This document shows positions 50,397 to 63,985 of a stretch of DNA of 64,000 bases, in pieces; the first letter of the stretch is position 1; every line of letters begins with the position of its first letter. Both the position numbers and the translations under genes were made by a program. The stretch lies in NCBI RefSeq assembly GCF_040954645.1, contig NC_092805.1:72711186-72775185 (forward strand). Reading direction: 5' to 3'. The DNA is from Diabrotica undecimpunctata (taxonomy: Eukaryota > Arthropoda > Insecta > Coleoptera > Chrysomelidae). A model generated the notes under the pieces. The model did no database searches and was not told the origin of the DNA. It worked only from the letters and a program-made list of their open reading frames with translations.

Positions 50397-53300
50397 AATC
50401 TTCTTTTGAAGAAGAGGATGCTAAGTCACCTACGGTATTGTCTGGAAGTAAATCCTTTATATGAAATTGACCAATTCGTCTATTTGTCGAATTGTCTTTT
50501 AATTCATATACTAAAGGAGATATTACTCGAACGACAGTACAAGGAATATATTTCTGGCAGAACTTAGCAGAAATGGCATCACCCCTTACTTGACTTTACA
50601 AAATTTCGCTTTAAAACTCGATCGCCAATAAAGAATCGCATGTTTCGTTTCCTTAAATTATACTGACTCTGATTTCTAAGGTAAGAATCTTTCAACTTCT
50701 TCCTAATGTTAGCGAAGATTGGAGGTAAATTTTGGAGATCATCCATACGATTAAGTTTCTCCGAAACTTGAGGAAGGGTTGTTGAGTTCTCAGAAATTAA
50801 TCCAAAATAATCACCTGACAAAGGAACATGCCTACCAAAATTAACATAAGCTGGAGAACATTAGGTAACTTCATGAACAGAAGTTCGAATGGCTTGAGCG
50901 ACTGAATGAATATACTGATCCCAAGCTCTATGATCAGTGTAGGTATAAGATCGAAGAGCAGTAACAATGCTGCGATTTACCCGTTCAGTATGATTAGCTT
51001 GCGGATGATAAGATGCATTATGGAAAATCTTTTGGACCTTATATTTATTCAAAAGATCTTTAAAGGCTTTTGAAATGAATTGTGGACCATTGTCACACGA
51101 AACTATTTGCGGAGTACCAAAAAGCAAGAAAACTTGTTCCTCTAAGAACTTAAAAAATGGCTGGAGTTGTAGCCTTTCGAAGAAGACAAACTAAAGAAAA
51201 TTTGGTGAAGTAATCTACAACAACCAAACAATACGTATTACCTGAATAACTAGGTGGATATGGTCCAATAAGATCTAACGATATCATTTGCCAAAGAAAA
51301 TTAATGTTCCTATATGAACCCATTAATCCAGCTTGAGATAGGCCTGCATGTTGCACAAACTCTACATCTCGAAATGTATTTCTTAACTGAGTTGCGCAAA
51401 CCAGGGCAGTAATATAGCTCAGCTATCTTACTAAAAGTTTTGTAGAAACCAAAGTGACCTGATGTCACATCATCGTGAAAGGTTTTCAACACTTCATCCC
51501 TATTAGCTGTTGGGACTACTATTTTCCAATCAGATATATTCGATAAAGATTTGACAGGACTGATAACGTGTTTATAAAGGATATTATTTTCCACCTTGAA
51601 ATCAGGATATCTACTAGGTTCTTGGGTGACATTATGAATCATTTTTCGATGCCAATTATCTGGAAATAAAGTGGACAGATCTAAAAGATTGATATCGAAT
51701 GTTCGTGACAACACGTCTGCAACCACAACACCATTGGCTTTGCGATGCACAATACTATAATCAAAAACAGAAAGCCTACAAATCCAACGGGTCAAACGCT
51801 GTGACGGATTTTTCATAGAATGTAACCATAATAAAGAACTATGATCTGTGATGATGTAAACTTACGACCTTCAAGATAGTATAGAAAAGCATCAAGACCA
51901 TGAATAATTGCAAGAAGTTCTCTTTCTGTGGTGGAATAATTTTTCTGTGCTTTATTAAGCTTTTTGCTGGTATAAGCTATTGGGTGTTCCGAACCATCCT
52001 TTATCTGAAATAGTACACCACCTAAAGCAGTGTTGGAACAATCTGTCATTAGGTAAAAATGCTCTTTAAAATTCGGAGACGTCATGACAGGAGCACTAGT
52101 AAGAGCTTCTTTTATACGCCGGAAAGCATCATCGGCTTTTGAAGTCCATGTAATAGTTTGGCCTTTTTTTCTATTTTTAAGCAAATCTGTAAGGGGGGAC
52201 AACAAAGTAGAATAAGACGGAACAAACCGACGATAATATCCACACATTCCCAATATCCTACGGACTTGGGTGGTAGTCTTAGGTATAGGAAAGTCCTTAA
52301 TGGCTGTAACTTTATCAGGATCTGTCCTTAAACCTTTATCTATCGACTACATATCCTAAAAATTTAAGACTAGGACTACAAAACTGACACTTATCTAAAT
52401 TAATAGTCAAGTTAGCCTCTTTGAGACGTAAAAACAACTTATCTAAAATTTCCATATGAAGTGAAAAATCAGGAGTGACAACCAAAATGTCATCCAAATA
52501 ATAAAAAACATAGGGCTCTAATTGAGGACCAATGACTAAATCCATCAAACGATACATTGTCTGAGGAGCTGAAACAAGACCGAAAGGCATAGTGACAAAC
52601 TGGAATAATCCTTTTCCACTGACTGCAAAAGCTGTATACTTTTTTACTTTCCTCACTTAAAGGTATTTGAAGAAAAGCTTTAGATAGGTCGATAGAAGAA
52701 ATGTACTTGGCATTCTGAAGTTTACTTAAAATGACATCTATTCGGGGAATAGGATAAGCATCCCGATTTGAAGTAATACTATTCAACTTTCGACCATCGA
52801 AACAGACCCTAAAAGATCCATCTTTTTTCTTTGTTAACCACAATGGACTACAGTAAGAAGACGTGGAAGGTTCAATGATTTTCAACTCTAACATGGAATC
52901 GATTTCCTTTTCCAAGTCAACTTACCATGCCTGAGGAATAGGATACTGATATTGTCGAAAAGGTGTGGTATCTCCCACCTCGAAAGTATGAGATATTAAG
53001 GAGGTACGACCTAACTTGTCTTTTGATGAAAGGGATACAAATTTAGAGATCATATTCTCTAATTGTCTTTGTTCGAGACTAGATAAACTCGAAAAGTCCT
53101 GAATAGTACTAAGTACTGACAGATTAAATTGGGAAATAGAAAAAGAAAAATTAGAACAATTTAGTGTGCTATTAAAAGCATTTAAGAAATCAATACCTAA
53201 AATTATAGAATTCTGAACTAAAGGAATAATATAGAATGTAATTTGCTTACACGAATCTGCTACTGTGATTTCAGTTTCAAATTTGCCTGTAATAGACTGA

Positions 53301-53578
53301 ACTGTACCATCTGCAGTAGATACTTGCAGAGAAGAAATGGGCATAATAAAAATCTCAGCATTTTTCAGTAAAGCTAATGAATGTGAACCTATCACAGAAA
53401 TGTTTGAGCCACTATCTAAAAGAGCTAAATAAGATTGTCCTAAAATCTTAAAAGGAAGATAAGGTCTATTATCATTATGTTTCTTCACTAATAATGAATT
53501 TAAATCAAAACAATCATTATCTGATTGGTCAAAAATTTTAAATCTTATTATCTCTACCAACACAATCAGAGGATGCAA
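50397..53578 (-). pseudogene. Ty3/gypsy pol (protease, RT, RNase H, integrase)
   Basis: Order on the minus strand is canonical. Aspartic protease LLDSGSNISVIGS is at 53390-53430. RT has SPLWLTKKKDGSFRVCFDGR (about 52790-52850), SIDLSKAFLQIPL, then after a shift FVTMPFGLVSAPQ and YYLDDILV (catalytic YLDD, about 52490). RNase H has LMTDCSNTALGGVLF and TERELLAII. The integrase HHCC-type region is near 51360-51480. The integrase core has SLDLIGPYPPSYSG (D), VSCDNGPQFIS (D) and NHTERVNRS (E). Frames 52922-53578, 52490-52915, 52336-52656, 51813-52253, 51310-51816, 51150-51356, 50861-51127 and 50579-50821 are separated by shifts or stops, so it is dead. Confidence 0.92.
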
Positions 53579-55208
53579 TAGGCAAACAAGAAGAATCAGA
53601 AATATAAGAATCCTCCTGACCTGTGCTAGACTCTGGTATACATACTGGAACTACTACACTACTACTATCACGTTTAACACTTAAATTTGGGGAAGAAAAT
53701 CTATGCGAATCAAATGCTTTAGATTGGGAAGTTACTTTTTTGAGTGATCTTGTGTGGTGTGTGTTGGTTTTTTTCGTGTAAACCCCTTTTCCTTTTCGAC
53801 TGGAAGATGGGTTTGAATGGTTGGGCGTGGTTGGAACAGTGGCTGTGTTTGATGGATCGGTTTGGTTCCCTGATGGGGGTGTGGACGGAGAAACGCTCAG
53901 GGAACGGACCTCCGATCGTTCGTTTCCCGAACACTTAAAACAATTACGTTTGAGAGTATTTTCTTTACCACAACCATGGCAGAAAATACGGGTACGAAGG
54001 ATACCGCAATCATAAAAAGTATGACCAGACTCACGACAATTCCAACAAACTGCAGAACTCAATGAGGAAATATTACGTTCATGGACTTTGGATTGCCAAG
54101 AACGGTGTTTGGAAGTATCTAGGTGACGTGAAGAATTAAAAGAAGAGGGTCGAGAAGTAGAAGGAAGGTGAGAAGACCAAGATAAAGTTTCTTCTAAACA
54201 TTTACACTTTTCCGTAATATCAGCTATACTAGTGATCTCTACAAGAGCCAACTGCTGATGATAAAATGGCAATAGACATTTCAGGATGATCTTAATCTTT
54301 GCAGAATCTGTCAGAGGTGTTTCAAGGCGACTACACATACCTAAAATATTATTAATGAACATCGTAACAGACTCGTGTGGCTTCTGTTAACGATTTTTAA
54401 TTTGATCTAAAAGGTCGTCTTGAAAAGAATAAGGTAGAAAATCAGACTTAAGTTTCTGAGCTAGATCAGACCAATTTGAAAAATTATTGCGGTTATTCAT
54501 AAACCACGTAAAAGCTGCACCTGAAAATAATTCTGTAGACACTGCGAAGAGATCATCTTCACTCACTCCTCTCGATACACGAAGACATTCCACTCGATCC
54601 AAGGAGCAAATAACCTGGTCATAATGACCTTCACCAGAAAATGTAATGCCCCATTTATGAACCTGAAGAGGTTTGGGTTATAGAAATGCATTTTCCGCTT
54701 GGACAGAAGAGATTGGAGTTGATGTTGCTATTGGACTCACTCGAGAATCAAGTTCGCCCTCTAGACTTAAGATTCGGACAGAAACACAGCGTTGGAAGAT
54801 TTGTTGTGCCTCATCTAAACAAGATAATAAGTGAACACGACCTGAGATGTGAGCTAGGCGTGATATTAGCCTGGAATATAGGCTATCTTGGACAGTCCCT
54901 CTAAAATCGGCTATCCTTTTCGCCAGATCATCCACAGTCTCTTCAATCTCCTGTTGTTGGACCTCAAAAGGGATATTTGAGGCGGAAATCTGTCGAAAAC
55001 TCCTGTTTCCTTCTTCCTGCCTTAAAGCTCCACGCAATATTTTGCGTTTCAAATTAACATTGGAAGACTCATCAATATTGATGTCCCTAATCCTTAACTC
55101 GTAATCCAATTCCTTCACTAACAAATGTTCTACCTTAAATGCAGACATTATGAAAACAAAAAAATAGATGACTAGATAGGATAGACAAAAGAAATAATGT
55201 ACTAACAC
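53538..55208 (-). pseudogene. Ty3/gypsy gag
   Basis: Three frame pieces (54678-55208, 54387-54602, 53538-54362). The first is an amphipathic N-terminal region. The middle carries a retrotransposon gag core (LFSGAAFTWFMNNRNNFSNW). The last has two zinc knuckles, CWNCRESGHTFYDC and CHGCGKENTLKRNCFKC, followed by a Ser/Thr/Pro-rich tail that overlaps the start of the protease frame. This is usual for gypsy elements, which express pol by frameshift. Confidence 0.85.
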
Positions 55209-55313
55209 ACCACAAAGTCAATCGAAGAATAATCTAAAGTTTTCAAAAAAAAAATATGAATATATATGTACCAACACACCACAAAATCAATCAAGGAACT
55301 AAAGTTATCCAAG

Positions 55314-55382
<69 letters not shown>

Positions 55383-55624
55383 GTGTTTAAAAAGAAGTAA
55401 AGTTAAGTAAAATATTTAAAGTTGAATCCCTAAAGTAACATACAATGGTTTCAACAAATATTTGGTCAACCTGCAGTTAAATACCAAAAATACACCAAGA
55501 TTGGCTAATATATAAATAAAGAATAGCAATATCTAAATTATTAAATTGTTATCACACAAAAATAGCAAATAATTAGCTAACTGTACACAATGATATCAAA
55601 ATAGGTGAGGGTTTAAATATGAAT
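55209..55624. other. Leader or flank of the gypsy element with (TA)n
   Basis: No gene. ACTAACACACCACAAAGTCAATC occurs twice (55201 and 55272, with small changes). A TA tract covers 55317-55377. An upstream LTR for the gypsy element is not recognisable here. Confidence 0.45.
55317..55377. repeat. (TA)n microsatellite
   Basis: Pure TA tract. Confidence 0.95.
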
Positions 55625-56762
55625 GTAACTACGCCCCACCTGTCTGCTTCCATGCATCAGTAAGCTGTATGAAAGGATGCTGCGAGTACACATAGACGAC
55701 ATGATTGAGAGGTCAGGTGGTTTATCAAGGAGGCAATTTGGTTTTTGTAAAGGGAAAAGCACGATTGATGTAATCATGAGTGTACTCGAAGCATTGCGCA
55801 ACGGAGGGGATGAACATCGCTGGGCGGCTCTGCTGTTGTTTGATGTTAGGAATGCATTTAATACGTTGCAGTGGAACGAGGTAATGAAGGCAATGGAGGA
55901 GAGAGAATGTCCTGGTTACCTGATGAATGTGGTGGCGGAGTATCTGTCCGAGAGAAGGATTATGGTGGAAAAGGGCACGATCGTGGACGTGACGGCCGGG
56001 GTACCCCAGGGATCTGTCTTGGGCCCGACGCTATGGAATCTGGCATATGACATGGACGATATATACTGTGGATACTCGGACACTGTGACACATACGATGT
56101 TAGATTGCAGCAGATGGATAGTGGAAAGGAACAGAATGGAGAGAGAGACAGGTGTGAATTTTGTTACAGTGAGAGAAATGATTGAGAGAATGATTGAAAA
56201 TAAATTAGTTTGGACTAACATACACAGCTATATCCGTGCAGTGATCAAGAAAAAGGAAGAGGAAAAAAGACTGCCAAACCAACGCTAAAGGTAAGAGTGA
56301 ATGATGCTGAAAGGTGAAGCTATAAAAGTGGGTCACACTGTATGAGTTGGAATGCTTGAGTCAGACTGTGGGGAAGGAGCAAATGCCCATCTGGAAATAA
56401 TGCCGAACTAGGAGCGATGAGTGTCTTCTACGCGCTACCTGGAATGAGACAGGGAACCTCTTTGCTGATGAATAGAGTGTGGATGTGTATAAATGGAGAA
56501 TGAATGAATAAAGGTATTGATTCGGAAGTGATGCCGGCCTTACAGCAGCCATTCCGCTTCCGGATCGCTGGATGACAGAGGAGGGTCTGGTTTAGCAGGT
56601 AGGCGTTCGACGTAGACTCGGCGACGAGAGGGTTTAAGTATCTCGGGAACTATCGCCGGGAGTACGAAGAACGAATCCTGCACTAAAGTTAGTCAGGCGG
56701 TGTCCTGGACTGAGATGTCTAATGAAGATTCCAGACCCCCCCTCTATAAAGACGAAAAAAAA
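55625..56762 (+). pseudogene. 5'-truncated, internally deleted LINE (R1/jockey-like RT)
   Basis: Starts within the RT (RPTCLLPCISKLYERMLR), continues GGLSRRQFGFCKGKSTIDVI, LLLFDVRNAFNTLQWNEVMK and TAGVPQGSVLGPTLWNLAYD, then jumps at about 56063 to the Cys-containing C-terminal region (VTHTMLDCSRWIVERNRME). The YxDD catalytic block and the RT thumb are missing, yet the frame stays open across the junction to 56281. The 3' part is non-coding and ends in an A-rich tail at 56752-56762. It is inserted in the BEL/Pao integrase, which resumes at 56763. Confidence 0.82.
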
Positions 56763-59700
56763 AGGCTTCGCTGGTTAAGTCTGATACCTTTTCAAAAGGA
56801 AGGGCTTTAATTGAAAAAGACACAAAAAGACAAATATAACATTTAGTTATTTGTGAACCACGACCACGTTTTGTCTTCTTTGGAAAAGGACCTGCATAAT
56901 CCGTTCCGGTTACATAAAATGGAGGATTTACTTCTACTCTATCTTTTGGTAAAACTCATATAATTTGCTCCAAAGGAATAGGTTTGCATCGGAAACATCT
57001 CACACAATTGAGATACACTTTCCGTGCTAAGTTTCGTCCTCCCAATACCCAAAAATTCTCTCTGATAGTACTTAACAATTGCTGCGGGCCACAATGCAGC
57101 AACCTATTATGTTCCATTTCAAATAACAATATGGTAAAGCTGTGTTTAGCACTTCGAGGATGTTTTTTTGAATAAGGTAGGTTTTCCAAGTTTAATCTAC
57201 CCCCCACCCTGAGACATCCTGCTTTATCCACGAAAGGATTCAAATTAAGAAGACTTTTCTTCCAGGGTTTTCCAGTTTCCAGTGCCATCATATCTGCTCC
57301 AAAAATTTCTTTTTGTGATACCAATACCAACGCATCCATAGCGTGCTCCAGTTCCAAAGGAGATAGTAAACTGGTTACATCAAAATTTCTTGATCTGATC
57401 TTTTTAACATATCTAAAACTATATGCCACAGCTCTCCTTAACCTATTTAAACAACTGAATTTTTCAAAATGAAATAGTTTTGGGTTTTCTTCAGTAGCTA
57501 TGTGCGAAACTACTGCATACCTCAAGTCTGGTAATTCCAATTGTGCCTCATGGCCCAAATTTGGCCACTCTGACTCTTCCAATTTCAAGCATTTAGACCC
57601 AATCCACCAATATTGTAAACCAATAATCTTCGATGGTAACCCGCCCCTAGATAGAAGATCTGCTGGATTGTGCTCTGATCTGACATGTCTAAATTCACCA
57701 CATTTAGCAATGGCCTTAATTTGACTAACCCTGTTTGCGACAAAAACTTGTAATTTACAAACAACAGTTTTAAGCCATCCCAATACCACTGTAGAATCTG
57801 TCCAATAAAAAATATTATTAATTTTGACTGTAAGAGATGCTTGAACTACTGCAACTAATTTAACCAATACCAATACAGCACAGAGTCTCGGAATTGTTTA
57901 TGCCTTCAATTGAGCTACTCTCACTTTAGAGCATAACAAATTCAGTGTTACCAATCCCTCATGGTCTATACTTCTAAGGTAAACACAAGCTCCATATGCC
58001 AATTTTGAAGCGTCTGCAAACCCATGAATGTCCACTGTTATAGCATTCTTGCAAACCACATGTCTTTTAATTCGTAGACTATTTAAATTTAAGAACTCTG
58101 CCCTCTTTCCAAATGGTAAGGCAATGACTCATCCCAGTGAAGTTTTTGAACCCTAAGGGATCAAAAATCCTTGAAACTTCTGATAATATGGATCGTTTGG
58201 TATGCCTATTATCTTTAGCGGAAAAATCTATTGCAAACATCAATGTGTCTTCTTTAAATGCCCACATCAACCCCAGTGTCTTGTTTTTATCCTTTTCTCC
58301 AATCTGAACAGAACTAGAAACATCTTCTGATTTTGCCAATGCGAGTTACACCTCTTTACTGTTTGTTATCCATTTTCTCAACTCCATACCTTCACATTGT
58401 AAAACTTGATCTACTTCCTTGCACAAGCTTATTGCTTCCTCTGCTGATTCAGCACCAGTGTGTAGGTCATCTAGGTAGAAATCTTTTAAAATTGTTTGAG
58501 AAACTTCAGGTCTGTTCTCTGCACACTAAACTCCTAACTCCTTCAAACATCTTATTGCCAAGTAAGGTGCTGACTTTGTTCCTGTGACTGTGTTGAGTGT
58601 ATACTCCTTTAAGTCTGCATCAGGTGATGCTCTCCAAATTATTTTTGGTAAGGGCCGTTGCTCAGGAACAACCCAAATCATCCTGTACATCTCCACCAAC
58701 TGCCACATAGTGCTGTCTAAATCGTAACAATATAGAAACCAAATCTTCTTGTACTTTTGGTCCATTATATTGCAAATTATTGAAAGATACACCTGTATCT
58801 GTAGTGGCTGAACCATTAAATACCACTCTTAACCGTATAGTCTCACCATTTTCATTAATCACCCCATGATGTGGAAAGTAATATGAAATAATATCCAACG
58901 AACCATCTGATAATGGCATATGACCCATGTCAATATAGTCTTGCATGAACTTGATATACAATTCTTGTAACTTTTCATTTTTTTGTTCCAATTTATAAAA
59001 TCTATTTAATGCTGATTGCCTAGATTGACCCAGTGCTGTTAATAATTTTTTCAGTTGAATATGAACTACAAATTTTCCATCAGGAGCCCTCTTTGTCGTT
59101 TGTTGAAAGATTTGCTCGCATTCTATATCTTCCTGTGAAAACACCTCTTGTCCATCTGGTACCTCTTCTATTTGCCAAAACTTTTCCAACTGCTGACTGA
59201 TGTCTAATACACTAAGATTACAATTAGTAATATTAGATGTGTTTCCAATAAAACTCATTTTTCCATGACCAACCAGCCCAACTTTGTCTTCTGAAGCAAG
59301 GGAAGATTTGGACCCAACCGAATTTGTCCAACACAGAATAATTCATAAAATATATCCACTCCTAAGAGAAGATCAATCTTTCCAGGTTTATGAAATCCTG
59401 GATCTGCCAATCTTAGGTGTTTCGGAATATTCAACCTTGTTGTAGGTATATTCTGACTAGGGATTACTCCAGTAATTTGTGGAACTATTAAGAAGGATAC
59501 AGTTTTCCTAAATCCCACCCCAATTGATTCAACTGTACCATTGCATCTATATTTGACTTGTGCGACCTTGCTTCCAACTCCTGCTAAAGTAAGATCTACT
59601 GACTTCCTAGGCAAGTTTAACCGCTGTACTACTTTTTCACTTATTAAATTGGGTTGGGTCCCAGAATCTAACAGTGCTCTGCATGTGCAAGCTTTTCCAT

Positions 59701-59797
59701 TCCCATCAATTATTTGAACTAATGCAGTTGATAACAATACCTCTTCAGGAACCGCAGCTCCATTTTCTAACCAGACAGAATTGACACTAAATGACAT
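56763..59797 (-). pseudogene. BEL/Pao pol (protease, RT, RNase H, integrase)
   Basis: The minus strand carries the Pao signature order. Protease is at 59255-59797 (CRALLDSGTQPNLISEKVVQ). RT is in pieces (FVVHIQLKKLL region, VVFNGSATTDTGVSFNNLQY, then FYLDDLHTGAESAEEA with the YLDD near 58470). The Pao linker/RNase H follows at 57873 downward (IFYWTDSTVVLGWLKT, HNPADLLSRGGLP). The integrase zinc region comes next (HNRLLHCGPQQLLSTIRENF, CVRCFRCKP), and then the integrase core start near 56880-56920 (YVTGTDYAGPFPKK). It is cut there by the LINE at 56762. Multiple frameshifts. Confidence 0.9.
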
Positions 59798-59904
59798 ACC
59801 ATTTGATGGTCCAGCTAATGATTGATTGCCATTATTAACAGAGGCAGTGGCACTTTCTTCGCAGACCTGTATCGCAGAAAGCTGACCAATATCTTCCTGA
59901 TAAC

Positions 59905-61657
59905 CTACTCAACTGACCTCATTATCTGCACCTCCACTAGCGTAATGCAGCAGTGTGTTATGTATCCGTCCATATTTTCTGCAGCTTCCGGTTGACAATT
60001 TTTACTAACATGATTAGTTTTTTGCAAACCATTTAAACATAAACCAAATTTTTGTGCTTGTTTATATCTACCATAAGTGTTGAATTTCAAAAAACTAGAA
60101 CAGTTATAAATAAAATGTTTCTCTTTACAATAGAAACAAAAAGAAGTTGTTTCTACTGCCACTAATGTTTTATTTGATTTACTTTTCCAATTGGGTTGAA
60201 AATGTTTCCCTTTACTATCAACTCTTTTCTTTTCTTTTCTCATCCTCTCAATATTTTTTAAGTTATCTATTCTATTTCTTAAAAAATCTTTAAACTGATC
60301 TAGAGTTGCTAACTCTTTTTTAGGTCTAATTTCTTCTCATTTACTGAATGATAATTGATCTTTTGATCTGATTGAAGTTTTTTGACATTAAATGTACCAA
60401 GAACGGATCCCATGAATTTGACTCAACATTAAGTTTTTCCAATGCAAACAAACTTTCAATTATTATATCTAACATATCCTGTAAATCTGTCGCAGATTCT
60501 TTTCACAGTGACCGAAATACTAAGAATGAATCTATATGAAACCCAACTAATAAAGGTTTATCATCATAACGATCACATAACAGTTGCCAAACAACGGCAT
60601 AATTTTCCGCGGTCATTTTACGCATTTTTACCATTTTTTCAGGATCCCCCTGTAATGCTCGTTTTAAGAAATGAAACTTTTCAATACTTGAGATTGCATC
60701 ATTATTATGTACCAATGATTCATACGTTTCTTTAAACTCGATCCACATATCTATATTCCCATTATACGTGGGGATAGGTATACTCCATTCGCTTAGCTCG
60801 GGCATATTTTGACAGATTCATTGCCGGAAACCTACAACATAACAATTCCTACTTCTCAGTATTAATAGTTCAAGTATACTACTATTGCAGACATTCTTTG
60901 AAAAAAGAAGAATTATTCTAAATAGTGGAAGTGTATACTAAACCCATAACATTTTGGGTAGTATATATTTAAACGATATATTTTAGTTGTTATAGTTTAA
61001 CATAACTATTTATTATATATGGTGCAAATAAATAAATATTGATTATCGGTAATTTATAAAGCTCTATTTTGTATACTATTATTACTATTACTATTGGCTA
61101 TAAGTACGTGTGCTTGGTTGTATAGTAATTTCCAGCCACTTCGAGTACGTCAAAAAGTAACTAACTTCGCAAAAAAAAATTACTAAATTCACTAGACAGT
61201 TCGGACTGGAGATAGCGTACCGAGTATATAGCCGGCAGCCTTGGTTTTGCTTGAAGCGCGAATCCCCCATGATTGCTATGATTACTAGAACTAGAGGCAA
61301 CCTGAGATCCTCCTATGTCTACCAAATGACTTTGACTTTCTTGTAGCATATTTTTTGCTAATGAAATCACTCTATAAAAAGAATTTTCGAACTTTCAACA
61401 GAAGCATTCCTTATAAATTCTTCATCTGAGGCCATATTATCTATCTCATTTTGAACTTCTTCAAATTTATCTAATAATGCTACTGCCCGATCTAACCGAC
61501 TTTCCAATTCAATTAAAAGACTATTATCCAGTCTACATTTATTTAAAAAAGTCTCAAAGGTTGTTAATAGACCCTTAATCGTGCCACGTGATCTATTTAA
61601 CTCTTTTTCACGACCTTCCGCCATGATTATTAAATAGAAATATTTATATAGTACCAA
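59905..61657 (-). pseudogene. BEL/Pao gag
   Basis: Frame pieces at 61367-61657 (RSRGTIKGLLTTFETFLNKC, coiled N-terminal region), 60503-60805 (ELSEWSIPIPTYNGNIDMWI, HFLKRALQGDPEKMVKMRKM; the DUF1759-type core) and 59905-60243 (zinc-knuckle-like FCFYCKEKHFIYNCSSFL). The domain order is normal. Broken by shifts between all pieces. Confidence 0.87.
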
Positions 61658-61718
61658 TAATTCACCAATGCCAATATTTAACCCAACAGTTACAATTAAA
61701 TAACTTCAATAATGCCAA

Positions 61719-62160
61719 CAAGATGAAAATTACGAATGCTAATACTGTCAATAATAATTAACCCAATAAATACACAGTAAATAGCTTGAAATCCTTGTAT
61801 ATTTTCAATAAGATGAAAATTACGTACGCCAATGATAATCAAACCAATAAATACAAAGTAAATAACTTAAAATCTTTGTATATTTGCCAATAACTAACCA
61901 ATATCAATATTTAACCCAAATTATATTCAATACTGCCAATAAAATGAAATTGCGTACGCCAATGACAATTAAACGAATAAATACAAAGTAAATAACGTGA
62001 AATCTTTATATTTTTGCCAATAATTAATCAACACAGTATTTATACTATGTAATCAATATCAATATTTAACCCGATAATTATATTAAATACTGCCAATAAA
62101 ATGAAAATTACGAATGACAACCCTGCCAATAATCATTAAACAAATACATACAAACTAAAT
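61719..62160. repeat. Degenerate tandem repeats upstream of BEL gag
   Basis: The AATAAGATGAAAATTACGTACGCCAATG phrase recurs at about 61719, 61808, 61939 and 62096, with CAAATAAATACAAAGTAAATAAC in each interval. It lies where the leader or LTR of the BEL element would be. Confidence 0.7.
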
Positions 62161-62794
62161 ATTGTTTATTTCAAGTACTCTTCATAACACAAATTAAAGA
62201 AATTCTAGATAGTAAATAGGAATGTGTTTAAAAAGGAACAGACTCACCAGAATAATCAATTTTCTAACGTTTTAAACCAAAATGTCCATAAACAGCTACC
62301 GCCACGCCGCGCCGGTTCGATCATTTGATCGATAAATGTAATGTATTTATTTGCACTAATCTAGCTCTAAGGACCACATGTTTCCGTTAAGAATTTCTAA
62401 CTTTTTCTTTACGGGTTTTTTTTGCCAACATTAATATCACCAACTGATATTTCCAACTTTTTTATTAAAAAACTAAAACAAATTTACAATGCTATGTATT
62501 CCACCATTCTAACCTCTCTTCTTACTACAACCTTACTCCCCTTGTACATTGCCTACATGGGCGAGTCCATTAGTCTTACGGGTTGCAACTACACACTGTT
62601 GCCAGACTGACCTAAAAACCCTTGGTTATACAAAATTAAAAGTACTAAACAAATTAAACTCAACAATCTTCCAGGTTGAACCACGTAGATTATCATTGCG
62701 CCGAGCTTTCGACATCCTCTTCGATGTCTTCTTCAGGGTATCCGGAGTCTTAGTCTCCCTAGCCCCTAGACACTACTACACTAATCACTGACCA
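62161..62794. other. Presumed 5' region of the I-like LINE
   Basis: No supported gene. A C/T-rich stretch with short open frames leads into ORF1. Confidence 0.4.
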
Positions 62795-63331
62795 ATGCAT
62801 TCAGAAACTCAAGTAGAAATAAAAAGACATATCTCTCCAGCTCAAAGACTCGTAATATCAAATGCTTGCCCTACGGTTCCAAACACGTTAATTGAACAGG
62901 AACTACATAAAATTGGTATAAACTTTGTCTCAAAATTGACTTTCCTAAGAGTAGGTATGCCGGACAACCAATATAGCCATGTCTTGAGTTTTATAAGGCA
63001 AATATTTATCACACCTTTAGAAATTTTTCCTGGTTCTTTTATCATCTCTTATGACAACACCAATTACCGATTGTACTTTTCTATAGAAGGATTTAATTGT
63101 ACAAAATGCAAGACCATCAGGAAGTTGAATGTTCTGACCAAGAAAATGTCAATACTTTTCGCGAAGAACATTTACTTTCTCCAAAGTCAATTAAAGAATG
63201 TAAGAATACAAAATAGAAAGAGATCACCACCATTTGTACTAAACTATAATGAAATATGTGACTTTGAGAAAACACTATATGCCAAACATCCCGAAAAATT
63301 TTTAAAAGATTACTCGAATGAGACTGCCTAG
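62795..63331 (+). pseudogene. I-clade LINE ORF1 (gag-like)
   Basis: 178 codons: LVISNACPTVPNTLIEQELH, then YSHVLSFIRQIFITPLEIFP and NYRLYFSIEGFNCTKCKTIR, where the Cys-x2-Cys start of a zinc knuckle follows the RNA-binding fold seen in I/jockey ORF1 proteins. After CTKC the normal knuckle spacing (GH...C) is lost, suggesting a frameshift. Confidence 0.75.
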
Positions 63332-63477
63332 CTAATTGAGTTATTTAATTTTGTTCAAGTTTATGCCCACAATTCAAAATTAAAAAATAAAATATCCAGA
63401 TTAAAAAAAAAACTAGACACCTACAATATCTCTTCCACAGAAGTGACAGATGAACATTTATCTCAGGCAGAATTCTA

Positions 63478-63985
63478 ACATGTCAAATTCCTGTATTTTA
63501 CAGTGGAATTTTAATGGGTGTTATACCTATTTAGAACAGTTAAAACCACTAATCTGGAAGAAGTAGCAGTGAGTATTACATACCAAAAACATATTAATAT
63601 ATGCACCATTTATTTACGTCATCCTAACGAGCTAGACCTACAAGAACTGAATAACGTTCTTGATCAAATTTCACACCCAAAAACAATTTTAGGGGATACG
63701 AACTGTCATTATCCTGCATGGAGAAGCCTTAAAACAGACAAATAAAAATGTTCCAATTATTAGAAAAAGGAGCGACTTTTATTTGGATACCTTCACATAC
63801 AGTTAGTTATCTACGGAAGTGAAAAAGGATCATAACATCCTGGTTAAAATCCATTGTTCTAATACATGCCAAAATCATTGGGAAAAATTAAGTACAAAAT
63901 TAAATGTAATTTGTTCAAAAATAAACGATGTCCTGGAAAATCCTTCAAACAGAAGAAACCAAGTTATTATTAACCGTCTAAGAAT
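63478..63985 (+). pseudogene. I-clade LINE ORF2 remnant (endonuclease fused to C-terminus)
   Basis: The endonuclease start SCILQWNFNGCYTYLEQLKP is at 63483-63545. Then, after a shift, come INICTIYLRHPNELDLQELN and TILGDTNCHYPAW (the GDFN motif with T). At about 63890-63985 the reading resumes with NPSNRRNQVIINRLRIGHIS, the segment that follows RNase H in such elements. RT and RNase H are absent. Confidence 0.72.
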
